DNA of 5,366 nt from an uncultured Clostridia bacterium (GCA_934481375.1 CAKSPN010000134.1:1-5366); one strand, 5' to 3'; counted from the first letter of the stretch, positions 1-5,366 are shown. Notes: a model not told the origin generated them from the sequence alone. A program made the numbers and translations.

Positions 1-1022
1 TCAAGTCTTGTTTTCGGAACGTTCCACATATCAAACGCCTCATCCATAACAAGCATACCTATACGGTCACATTCCTCCAAAAGCGCAAGCGACGGCGGAT
101 TATGGGCAATTCTCAGTGCATTAAAGCCTGTTTCCTTAAGTCTTGATATTTTTCTGTGCACCGCCGCAGGGTATTCCGCAGAACCCAATGCGCCGTGATC
201 GTGGTGTATACAGCCGCCACGAAGCTTTATGGATTTTCCGTTTAAAAGAAATCCCTCTTTTGCGTTCACCGCAATCGTGCGTATTCCGAACGCTGTTTCA
301 AACGTATCCGTTACTTCTCCGTCCGCCGTTATTGTGGCTTTTACCGTATACAGATACGGGTCGTCAATATCCCAAAGATGTGCTTTTTTAATCGAAATAA
401 CCGTTATATCGTTATTTTTTCCCTTTGAGGCGCTGATCATCTTTTTCTCACTGCAAACGGTTTTTCCGTCTGCATCGCATATTTCAAAAGCAAGCTCTGC
501 ACGCTTGTTCTCGTCCGAGGTTATTATTGTGTTGATTTCTATTGTATTCTCGTCGGGAGTCTTTACAAACATATCCCACGGCTCTATTCTGATACTTCCA
601 CCCGACCACATAAACACATCACGGTAAACGCCTGCTCCCGAATACCAGCGTGTGGACGGCTGAAGATTTTCCGTTGTCAGTTCGATTTTATTGTTTATTC
701 CTCTGTACACATGCTCCGAAATATCAACAAGATACGGCATATATCCGTGCGGATGCATACCGAGAAGCTCGCCGTTGCAATAAATCCTCGTGCACATATA
801 CGCTCCGTCTATATCGAGTATGTAATGCGCATCGTTTCCGAGCGGCACATATTTTTTATATCTTCCGCCTGTGCCGTCAAAATATCCGTTTTCTCCGCCG
901 CCCGCCGACTTCGGATTTCTCGGCTGATTGATAAGAAAATCGTGCGGCAAATCAACCTCCGTTACTGTTTTAAAATCGGGCGATGAAAAACTCCATTTTT
1001 TTGAAATACATATTTTTTTCAT
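1..1022 (-). CDS. Glycoside hydrolase family 2 (beta-galactosidase-like), N-terminal 340 codons, runs off left edge
   Basis: Reading the minus strand from ATG at 1022-1020 gives an uninterrupted 340-codon frame to the window edge with no stop, so the gene is partial at its 3' end. Seen: the sugar-binding/jelly-roll domain (about residues 20-140) ending in WYSGAGVYRDV (126-136), an immunoglobulin-like beta-sandwich (about 145-250) ending in FGIRTI, then the start of the TIM barrel with LNGKSIKLRGG (260-270), CIHHDHG (271-277), NALRIAHNPPS (301-311) and MDEAFDMWN (326-334). These are hallmark GH2 motifs shared by beta-galactosidases and beta-glucuronidases. The catalytic acid/base and nucleophile glutamates lie beyond the window, so substrate cannot be fixed; beta-galactosidase is the best guess. 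No signal peptide is visible (start MKKICISKKW), which suggests a cytoplasmic enzyme acting on imported glycosides. A ribosome site GGAAAGGAA (1042-1034) sits about 11 nt upstream. It is divergent from the AraC-type gene, its probable regulator. Confidence 0.93.
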   Translation of the reverse strand, partial: MKKICISKKWSFSSPDFKTVTEVDLPHDFLINQPRNPKSAGGGENGYFDGTGGRYKKYVPLGNDAHYILDIDGAYMCTRIYCNGELLGMHPHGYMPYLVDISEHVYRGINNKIELTTENLQPSTRWYSGAGVYRDVFMWSGGSIRIEPWDMFVKTPDENTIEINTIITSDENKRAELAFEICDADGKTVCSEKKMISASKGKNNDITVISIKKAHLWDIDDPYLYTVKATITADGEVTDTFETAFGIRTIAVNAKEGFLLNGKSIKLRGGCIHHDHGALGSAEYPAAVHRKISRLKETGFNALRIAHNPPSLALLEECDRIGMLVMDEAFDMWNVPKTRL

Positions 1023-1050
1023 ATTGTAACCGTTCCTTTCCGACAATGTA

Positions 1051-1079
1051 TTGACACTGTTCCGAATTATTGCTATAAT
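1051..1079 (+). promoter_or_regulatory. Consensus sigma-A promoter for the AraC-family gene
   Basis: TTGACA (1051-1056), a 17-bp spacer and TATAAT (1074-1079) form a perfect consensus promoter, with TGC directly before the -10 box giving an extended -10 as well. Predicted start is near 1086, leaving a ~77-nt untranslated leader before the regulator's ATG at 1163. The promoter faces the hydrolase promoter, and the two footprints overlap, so polymerase binding at one should exclude the other. Confidence 0.8.
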
Positions 1080-1097
1080 AGTATTATATTATAGCAA
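1070..1097. repeat. Perfect 11-bp inverted repeat (6-bp spacer) over both -10 boxes
   Basis: TTGCTATAATA (1070-1080) is repeated exactly in inverted orientation as TATTATAGCAA (1087-1097) around the spacer GTATTA. The arms contain the extended -10 of the plus promoter and the matching TGCTATAAT of the minus strand. Part of the symmetry follows simply from two facing -10 boxes, but the identity extends through the outer TTGC/GCAA. It may be an operator for a dimeric regulator that blocks both promoters; that role is inference. Confidence 0.7.
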
Positions 1098-1111
1098 CAG
1101 CGCACAGTCAA
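1083..1111 (-). promoter_or_regulatory. Sigma-A promoter for the GH2 gene
   Basis: On the minus strand TTGACT (1111-1106) is followed after exactly 17 bp by TATAAT (1088-1083), putting the transcription start near 1076 and a ~54-nt leader before the GH2 start codon. A second overlapping TATAAT (1093-1088) is preceded by TGC, making an extended -10, but its spacing to the -35 box is only 12 bp. Which hexamer is used cannot be told from sequence. Confidence 0.75.
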
Positions 1112-1140
1112 TATAATTATTATTGATTTTATATAATTAT
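1111..1140. repeat. Direct repeat ATATAATTAT, 20-bp period, possible AraC-type activator site
   Basis: The 10-mer ATATAATTAT occurs at 1111-1120 and again at 1131-1140. AraC-family activators commonly bind direct half-sites about two helical turns apart, next to or overlapping the -35 box of the target promoter; these repeats occupy about -35 to -64 of the hydrolase promoter, which fits. The sequence is very AT-rich, so chance repetition is a real alternative. Confidence 0.4.
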
Positions 1141-1162
1141 ATTCCATACAAGGGAGGTCAAT

Positions 1163-1939
1163 ATGAAAGTAAAACTGTATCAGAATGAAAAGCATAATCT
1201 GTTTCCGCTCCACCCTCACACATTATCGGTGAATTTTCCGCAGGCGCAGACCGTGCGTCCCGGAGGATTTGATTTCAATCAGATTTTCATTATATCCGAG
1301 GGGAGCGGCGTTCTGCGGTTTTCGGGCGAAACGTATATGCTCGAAAAAGGCGATATGTTTTTTCTGCCGGCATACTTACCGCACGAATACAGCGGAACGG
1401 ACGATTTTAAAACATATTTTATGGGATTTGACGGCGGAGATGCGCTGTTTGAATATTTCGGCGCAGACGGCGGAGCGGTATACAAAGGGCGCGCTTCCTC
1501 ACAGTTGTATGCGGCATTCGGGGATTTTTACAATATTTTTTCGGGCGCGGACGAGCCGTTCCTCTGCTCCCGCGCCTTTTCGCTTGTTGTGATGTTTTTT
1601 TCGCGTGCGGTCGGAACGGGAGCGTCGCCGCTCGAAAAGATATGCGGATATATGGAGGAAAACTTTTCAAAAGCAATTACTCTCGAGGATATTTTATCCG
1701 TGTACCCGTATTCAAAATCAAAGCTTTGCCGTGACTTCAAAAACGAATACGGAATGACGGTGTTTGAACGGCTTACCGAAATACGGCTCGAGCACTCGTT
1801 CTTTATGCTCGGAAACAATCCCGAAATGAAAGTAAAAACAATAGCCGAAAAATGTGGCTACAACGACGAAAGCTACTTCTGCCGTATGTTTCGGCGCAAA
1901 TACGGGAAAACTCCCGAGGCGGTAAGACGTGAAATATAA
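1163..1939 (+). CDS. AraC-family transcriptional regulator with N-terminal cupin-like sensor domain
   Basis: A complete 258-residue protein of usual family length. Residues about 20-100 look like the AraC-type ligand-binding cupin, including FNQIFIISEGSG (38-49), the turn YMLEKGDMFFLP (58-69) and PHEY (73-76). Residues about 160-258 are the two-helix-turn-helix DNA-binding domain: the first helix pair lies around AITLEDILSVYPYSKSKLCR (171-190), and the second contains MKVKTIAEKCGYNDESYFCR (222-241) followed by MFRRKYGKTPEAVRR, the family's strongest signature. The start is fixed by a strong AGGGAGG site (1151-1157) 5 nt before the ATG. It is transcribed away from the GH2 gene, and such pairs are commonly sugar-responsive regulator plus target; the likely ligand is a sugar related to the hydrolase substrate, which is inference. 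It probably also affects its own promoter, since both promoters share one regulatory region. No terminator hairpin is visible after its stop. Confidence 0.93.
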   Translation: MKVKLYQNEKHNLFPLHPHTLSVNFPQAQTVRPGGFDFNQIFIISEGSGVLRFSGETYMLEKGDMFFLPAYLPHEYSGTDDFKTYFMGFDGGDALFEYFGADGGAVYKGRASSQLYAAFGDFYNIFSGADEPFLCSRAFSLVVMFFSRAVGTGASPLEKICGYMEENFSKAITLEDILSVYPYSKSKLCRDFKNEYGMTVFERLTEIRLEHSFFMLGNNPEMKVKTIAEKCGYNDESYFCRMFRRKYGKTPEAVRREI

Positions 1940-1958
1940 ATAATTTTGTCTTTTCCTC

Positions 1959-1987
1959 TTGACATTCCGTTTTCTGTGTGCTATACT
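1959..1987 (+). promoter_or_regulatory. Sigma-A promoter for the leader RNA and pot operon
   Basis: TTGACA (1959-1964), a 17-bp spacer and TATACT (1982-1987) with TGC before the -10 box. The predicted start is near 1994, about 300 nt upstream of potA. It lies only 19 bp after the AraC-family stop codon. It is the only good promoter I see between the regulator and potA. Confidence 0.8.
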
Positions 1988-2154
1988 TTACAAGTAAAAA
2001 CAAAGACCGCTAAGAAATTAGCCGAGGCCATACGGACAGCCGGGTCGAACGCCGAATCACCGATTTATTTCGGTTGGCAGTGTAAACTGCCTTATTGATT
2101 GAGTTAGAAGCTCAAATTTTATAAGTTGGTTACTTTATAACCATAAACGATGAA

Positions 2155-2259
2155 TATACATCGACTTGTGAAACGGTCAATAAGAGTGCGTAAGACTCTC
2201 AAACCCTTATCCTTTTTCTTTGCGGAAATTTTAGGTATATTACAGACAAGCGATGTATA
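2155..2259 (+). promoter_or_regulatory. Antiterminator pairing that competes with the terminator
   Basis: Bases 2155-2169 (TATACATCGACTTGT) are complementary to 2246-2259 (ACAAGCGATGTATA) over 14 Watson-Crick pairs with a single bulged A at 2164. The paired partner is most of the terminator's left arm plus its loop, so this helix and the terminator cannot coexist. The same 5' strand also provides CATCG (2159-2163) for the hairpin with CGATG (2148-2152), which would free the terminator. This three-way competition is the signature of an attenuation switch. Confidence 0.75.
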
Positions 2260-2275
2260 GCGCTTGTCTTTTTTT
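2244..2275 (+). terminator. Intrinsic terminator in the leader, 21 bp before potA
   Basis: A perfect 9-bp stem AGACAAGCG (2244-2252) / CGCTTGTCT (2261-2269) with an 8-nt loop is followed by an unbroken run of seven T (2269-2275). It lies upstream of the potA ribosome site (2281-2290), so it can only serve to gate expression of the operon, or to end a separate leader transcript. Confidence 0.92.
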
Positions 2276-2296
2276 GTTTCGGAAAGGGGTAATGTT

Positions 2297-3403
2297 ATGA
2301 AAAAAATAATTGAACTTAGGGGCATAACAAAGGAATTTGACGGTGAGAATGTGCTTGACAATGTCGATCTTGATATTTATGACAAGCAGTTTATAACGCT
2401 TTTGGGACCGTCCGGCTGCGGAAAGACAACCACCCTCAGAATAATAGGCGGTTTTGAAGAACCCGACACGGGCGAAATATTCTTCGAGGGCAAAAAGATA
2501 AACGATATTCCTCCCTACAAGCGCCATATTAACACGGTGTTTCAGAAGTATGCGCTTTTTCCGCATCTGAACGTTTACGAAAATATAGCCTTTGCGCTTA
2601 AACTGCAAAAGCTTCCGCACAAGGAAATTTCAAAAAAGGTTAAGGAAATGCTCGAACTTGTCGCGCTCAAAGGCTTTGAGCGCAAAAACGTAACGCTTTT
2701 ATCGGGCGGTCAGCAGCAGCGTGTGGCGATTGCACGCGCGCTGATCAACAAGCCAAAGGTACTTTTGCTTGACGAGCCGCTCGGCGCTCTTGATTTAAAG
2801 CTTCGAAAAGATATGCAGAACGAGCTTAAAAAAATACAGAAACAGATGGGAATTACCTTTATATATGTAACGCACGACCAGGAGGAGGCGCTTTCGATGT
2901 CCGACGTGGTTGTTGTTATGTCTGAGGGAAAAATACAGCAGATAGGCTCCCCCACCGATATTTACAATGAACCCGAAAACGCCTTTGTTGCGGACTTTAT
3001 CGGCGAGAGCAACATTGTGGACGGCATTATGAACGAGGACCTTAAGGTCACGTTTTCGGGACACACTTTTGAATGTGTCGACAAAGGCTTCGGCAAGGAC
3101 GAGGCAGTGGATGTTGTTGTCCGTCCCGAGGACGTGGACGTTGTGGCGGTTGAGGACGGCATGCTCACAGGCGTTGTTACGTCCGTAACCTTTAAGGGCG
3201 TGCATTATGAAATCATTGTCGATATAGGCGGTTTCAAATGGATGATACAGACTACCGATTTTGTTGACGTTGATGAAAAAATCGGTTTGTTTATCGAGCC
3301 CGACGCAATACATATAATGAAGAAATCAAAATATTCGGGACAGTTCGGCGATTACTCGACATTCAGCGACGAAATAGACGAGCTTTCAAATGCGGATCTG
3401 TAA
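2297..3403 (+). CDS. potA: Spermidine/putrescine ABC transporter ATP-binding protein PotA
   Basis: The 368-residue protein is the cytoplasmic ATPase that powers polyamine import through PotB and PotC. Seen: Walker A GPSGCGKT (37-44), Q-loop glutamine 83 in VFQKYALFPH, signature LSGGQ (135-139), Walker B VLLLDE (155-160), D-loop GALD (163-166) and switch histidine 193 in YVTHDQEEA. The C-terminal region has the TOBE-type segment VVVRPEDVDVV (273-283), typical of the PotA/MalK/CysA class, and a short acidic tail after about residue 345. All catalytic motifs are intact. I place the start at ATG 2297, 7 nt after AAAGGGG (2284-2289 region), rather than at the in-frame TTG 2264, which lies inside the terminator stem. 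Polyamine specificity is inferred from the following PotB, PotC and PotD, because ATPases of this class look alike. Expression depends on read-through of the upstream terminator. Confidence 0.95.
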   Translation: MKKIIELRGITKEFDGENVLDNVDLDIYDKQFITLLGPSGCGKTTTLRIIGGFEEPDTGEIFFEGKKINDIPPYKRHINTVFQKYALFPHLNVYENIAFALKLQKLPHKEISKKVKEMLELVALKGFERKNVTLLSGGQQQRVAIARALINKPKVLLLDEPLGALDLKLRKDMQNELKKIQKQMGITFIYVTHDQEEALSMSDVVVVMSEGKIQQIGSPTDIYNEPENAFVADFIGESNIVDGIMNEDLKVTFSGHTFECVDKGFGKDEAVDVVVRPEDVDVVAVEDGMLTGVVTSVTFKGVHYEIIVDIGGFKWMIQTTDFVDVDEKIGLFIEPDAIHIMKKSKYSGQFGDYSTFSDEIDELSNADL

Positions 3404-3419
3404 AGGAGGGTGCAAATTG
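3403..3419 (+). promoter_or_regulatory. Ribosome binding site deciding a TTG start for potB
   Basis: AAAGGAGG (3402-3409), starting in the potA stop codon, stands 7 nt before TTG at 3417-3419. The alternative in-frame ATG at 3390 lies inside potA, has no visible ribosome site, and would translate the ribosome site itself into an odd MRICKGGCK extension. The TTG is therefore the preferred start. Confidence 0.75.
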
Positions 3420-4241
3420 GAAAAAACTAAAACGCTTTCCGGCAGAATTGCCGCATATCCGCACATTGTATGGACGGTTATGTTTATAGTAATGCCGCTT
3501 ATATTTGTAATATACTTTGCATTCACGACCGCCGGCGGAGATTTTACGTTTGACAACATCTTCGCCTTAAAAGAGCACATACACACCTTTGCGCTCTCGG
3601 TCAGCCTTTCGGTAATTGCAACGTTTTTCTGCTTTATACTCGGCTATCCGCTTGCGTACATTATGTCACGCTCGGACAAAAAGGGTCAGAAAATACTTAT
3701 GATGCTGCTTATGCTGCCTATGTGGACAAATCTTCTTATAAGAACATATTCCATGATGGCAATTATGGATGACGGCGGAATATTAAACGGTATCCTGACG
3801 CAAATGGGGCTTAACAAGGTACACCTTATCGGAACAAAAGGCGCCGTAATATTCGGTATGGCATATGACTTTTTTCCGTATATGGTGCTTCCACTCTACA
3901 CAGCCGTATCAAAGATTGACAAAAGCCTTATCGAGGCGGCGGCGGATCTCGGATGCAGTCATTTTAAGGTTTTGTCAAGGGTAATACTTCCGCTGTCAAG
4001 TTCGGGCATAATTTCGGGCGTTACAATGGTTTTTGTGCCGTCCATAAGCACATTCTACATTTCGCAAAAGCTCGGCGGAGGAACTTTCGACCTGCTCGGC
4101 GACACGATAGAAAGACAGTTTCAGAATGTAAACACCTACAACACAGGTGCGGCAATTTCACTCGTTATGATGATACTGGTGCTGTTATCGCTCTGGTTTA
4201 TGAACAGGTTTGCAGACTCGGAGGGAGGCAAAAAACGATGA
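3417..4241 (+). CDS. potB: Spermidine/putrescine ABC transporter permease PotB
   Basis: A 274-residue inner-membrane permease (from the TTG start) of normal family length with about six hydrophobic segments, beginning with residues 17-36 (IVWTVMFIVMPLIFVIYFAF) and including 58-83, 93-102, around 142-163, 188-210 and 248-266. The EAA loop that docks onto PotA is EAAADLGCSHFKVLSRVILP (173-192), followed by SGIISGVTMVFVPSISTFYI, a segment characteristic of PotB/PotH proteins. The conserved NLLIRTYS (105-112) also fits PotB. It pairs with PotC to form the transmembrane channel. The gene follows potA by 13 bp and its stop overlaps the potC start by four bases (ATGA, 4238-4241), implying translational coupling. 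A longer version starting at ATG 3390 (283 residues) cannot be excluded. Confidence 0.94.
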   Translation: MEKTKTLSGRIAAYPHIVWTVMFIVMPLIFVIYFAFTTAGGDFTFDNIFALKEHIHTFALSVSLSVIATFFCFILGYPLAYIMSRSDKKGQKILMMLLMLPMWTNLLIRTYSMMAIMDDGGILNGILTQMGLNKVHLIGTKGAVIFGMAYDFFPYMVLPLYTAVSKIDKSLIEAAADLGCSHFKVLSRVILPLSSSGIISGVTMVFVPSISTFYISQKLGGGTFDLLGDTIERQFQNVNTYNTGAAISLVMMILVLLSLWFMNRFADSEGGKKR

Positions 4242-5041
4242 AAACAATATCAAAGGTATATCTTGCATTTATATTTATTCTCCTCTACATACCGATACTG
4301 GTGCTTGTGCTGTTTTCCTTTAACAGCACGGGAAATACGGGCGGATTTACGGGATTTTCACTCTACTGGTACCGTGAGCTTTTCAAAAGTCCCGCAACGT
4401 TTAACGCACTGAAAAACACGCTTATTCTCGCCTTTTCGGCAGCGGCTGTTTCCACGCTTATAGGCACTGCGGCGGCTGTCGGCATAGGCAAATTCAAAAA
4501 CCGTGCGGTGCGTGGCGCCGTGCTTTCGGTTACAAACGTGCCGATGATGAATCCCGACATTGTAACGGGTATTTCGATGATGCTTTTGTTCGTATTCGTC
4601 GGAACGCTTTTAAAACTCGAAGAAACGCTCGGCTTCTGGACAATACTCATTGCGCACATCACGTTTTGTCTGCCGTATGTTATTCTTTCGGTAAGACCGA
4701 GAGTTTTACAGCTTAACAAATCGCTTGTAGAGGCGGCAATGGACCTCGGCTGTACGCCGGTGAAATCCTTTTTTAAGGCAGAGCTTCCGAGCATTATGCC
4801 CGGCATAGTTTCGGGATTTATTATGGCGTTTACGCTGTCGCTCGATGACTTCGTGATAAGCTATTTCACAACGGGTACGGAGTTTCAGACGCTTCCTCTG
4901 CTGATATATTCGATGACAAAAAAGGAAGTCACACCCGACATATACGCATTATCGGCGCTTATGATCGGAGCGGTGCTTGTGCTTCTTATACTTTCAAACC
5001 TTGCCGAGCGCAAGGGTGCGGCAAAGGAGGCAAACAAATAA
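4238..5041 (+). CDS. potC: Spermidine/putrescine ABC transporter permease PotC
   Basis: A complete 267-residue inner-membrane permease with an N-terminal membrane segment (about 7-28) and about five more, the last at 238-257 before a charged tail. Diagnostic stretches are NPDIVTGISMMLLF (105-118), the EAA loop EAAMDLGCTPVKSFFKAELP (165-184) and TLSLDDFVISYFTTG (about 198-212), all typical of PotC/PotI. It forms the channel with PotB and contacts PotA through the EAA loop. The start is set by GGGAGG (4223-4228) at 9-nt spacing. Its ATG overlaps the potB stop and its TAA stop (5039-5041) shares one base with the potD ATG, so three genes are translated as a coupled unit. Confidence 0.95.
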   Translation: MKTISKVYLAFIFILLYIPILVLVLFSFNSTGNTGGFTGFSLYWYRELFKSPATFNALKNTLILAFSAAAVSTLIGTAAAVGIGKFKNRAVRGAVLSVTNVPMMNPDIVTGISMMLLFVFVGTLLKLEETLGFWTILIAHITFCLPYVILSVRPRVLQLNKSLVEAAMDLGCTPVKSFFKAELPSIMPGIVSGFIMAFTLSLDDFVISYFTTGTEFQTLPLLIYSMTKKEVTPDIYALSALMIGAVLVLLILSNLAERKGAAKEANK

Positions 5042-5366
5042 TGAAGAAAATATTTATTTTACCGTTACTGCTTTTACTCCTCACCGCCTGCGGACACGAG
5101 GAAACGGAAGTATTAAACGTTTACAACTGGGGCGAATACATATCGGACGGCTCCGAGGGCAGTGTTGACGTGAATGCCGAATTTGAAAAATACTATTACG
5201 AAACTCACGGCAAAAAGCTTAAGGTAAATTACACCACATACGCAAGCAACGAGGATATGTACAACAAATTAAAAAGCGGCGGCGTAAGCTATGATGTGAT
5301 AATCCCCTCCGATTATATGATTGAAAAAATGATTAAGGAGGATATGCTTTTAAAGCTGGATTATGA
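5041..5366 (+). CDS. potD: Spermidine/putrescine-binding lipoprotein PotD, N-terminal 108 codons, runs off right edge
   Basis: The open frame from ATG 5041 continues to the window end without a stop. It begins with a lipoprotein signal: MKK, a leucine-rich core and the lipobox LTAC (14-17) with lipidation at Cys17, anchoring the protein on the outer face of the membrane as expected in a Gram-positive cell. The mature part opens with LNVYNWGEYI (25-34), matching the PotD/PotF opening strand whose aromatic residues help form the polyamine site. YTTYASNEDMYNKL (64-77) and YDVIIPSDYMIEKM (84-97) are likewise PotD-like. Compared with my recollection of E. coli PotD, there are roughly ten extra residues between GEYI and the YTTYASNE strand (around 35-60). 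The ribosome site AAAGGAGG (5023-5030) is inside potC, 10 nt from the ATG. It delivers polyamines to PotBC; exact ligand preference is not readable from this part. Confidence 0.93.
   Translation, partial: MKKIFILPLLLLLLTACGHEETEVLNVYNWGEYISDGSEGSVDVNAEFEKYYYETHGKKLKVNYTTYASNEDMYNKLKSGGVSYDVIIPSDYMIEKMIKEDMLLKLDY

Larger units (their letters stand above)
1994..2275 (+). ncRNA. Structured cis-acting leader RNA (riboswitch-like attenuator) of the pot operon, class unknown
   Basis: This ~280-nt non-coding stretch between a strong promoter and an intrinsic terminator is full of short perfect hairpins. Seen: CTAA-GAAA-TTAG (2010-2021), CGG-ACAG-CCG (2033-2042), ACCGA/TCGGT (2059-2074), GGCAGT-GTAA-ACTGCC with a GNRA loop (2076-2091), TTGAG/CTCAA (2099-2115), GGTTA/TAACC (2128-2142), CGATG/CATCG (2148-2163) and AGAGT/ACTCT (2183-2199). 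GACCG (2005-2009) can pair with CGGTC (2174-2178) as a closing stem around a multi-branched domain. The 3' part contains mutually exclusive antiterminator and terminator pairings. No convincing coding frame was found in it. I looked for motifs of common riboswitches (TPP, FMN, SAM, cobalamin, lysine, purine, glycine, guanidine-I, c-di-GMP, c-di-AMP, M-box, T-box) from memory and none fits convincingly. A polyamine-sensing role is suggested only by the downstream genes. A stand-alone small RNA is the main alternative. Confidence 0.72.

Noticed and set aside
143..986. Several plus-strand open frames across the left 1 kb.
   Set aside because: The minus strand carries a continuous GH2 reading frame with clear family motifs over the same bases; the plus-strand products are shadows with no family features.
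1940..1958. Terminator for the AraC-family gene.
   Set aside because: The 19 bp after the stop contain T-rich sequence but no inverted repeat; transcription may run into the pot leader and end at 2244-2275.
1984..1996. Short palindrome TACTT-TAC-AAGTA overlapping the -10 box and start of the pot promoter, as a possible operator.
   Set aside because: Only 5-bp arms in an AT-rich -10 region; no second copy or other support.
1994..2163. Weak resemblance of the leader to known riboswitches: TTAGCCGAGGC and GTCGAACGCCGAAT recall parts of the M-box, and ACGGA...CGAATC recalls the c-di-AMP (ydaO) class.
   Set aside because: Only short, scattered matches; the required conserved cores (for example the M-box CCAAUGGGUCAACAG-type segment, or the ydaO CAGCUAAC 3' end) are absent, and the downstream genes are polyamine rather than ion transporters.
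1994..2275. T-box leader controlled by uncharged tRNA.
   Set aside because: No AGGGUGGNACCGCG-like antiterminator sequence, and downstream genes are not amino-acid related.
2264..2296. Eleven-codon N-terminal extension of PotA from TTG 2264.
   Set aside because: It starts inside the terminator stem, lacks a ribosome site, and would include the real ribosome site in the coding frame.
2119..2620. Minus-strand open frames of 80 and 126 codons over the leader and the start of potA.
   Set aside because: They overlap the terminator and potA, encode no recognisable domain and have no ribosome site I can support; they are shadows of the coding strand.

Overview
The window looks like chromosome of a low-to-middle GC Gram-positive bacterium, most likely an anaerobic Clostridia/Oscillospiraceae-type organism. 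The evidence is strong AGGAGG-type ribosome binding sites, consensus sigma-A promoters, a lipoprotein solute-binding protein, tightly packed genes and codon use rich in A/T but not extreme. This placement is inference; no taxonomic marker gene is present.

Left part (1-1940): two divergent genes. On the minus strand lies the first 340 codons of a glycoside hydrolase family 2 enzyme (beta-galactosidase-like), which runs off the left edge. On the plus strand is a complete AraC-family regulator with an N-terminal cupin-like sensor domain. The 140-bp gap between them is information-dense. It holds two near-perfect sigma-A promoters that face each other with adjacent -10 boxes, a perfect 11-6-11 bp inverted repeat covering both -10 boxes, and a 10-bp direct repeat with a 20-bp period just upstream of the hydrolase promoter. 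The simplest reading is a sugar-responsive regulator controlling the neighbouring hydrolase and probably itself.

Middle (1940-2296): no protein gene, but a strong promoter (TTGACA-17-TATACT) followed by a ~300-nt structured leader RNA that ends in a textbook intrinsic terminator 21 bp before the potA start codon. A 15-nt segment of the leader (2155-2169) can form 14 base pairs, with one bulged A, with the terminator's left arm and loop. The leader therefore has the terminator/antiterminator architecture of a riboswitch or other attenuator. I could not match it to a known riboswitch class; it is the best candidate here for something undescribed.

Right part (2297-5366): a compact polyamine ABC transporter operon, potA-potB-potC-potD. 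The genes are 13 bp apart or overlapping (ATGA at potB/potC, TAATG at potC/potD), and potB most likely begins at a TTG codon. PotA is the ATPase, PotB and PotC are the two permeases and PotD (first 108 residues only) is the spermidine/putrescine-binding lipoprotein. Because no room for a promoter exists between the terminator and potA, the operon has to be expressed by read-through of the leader terminator, unless other promoters exist outside what I can see. This implies that polyamine uptake is controlled by transcription attenuation.
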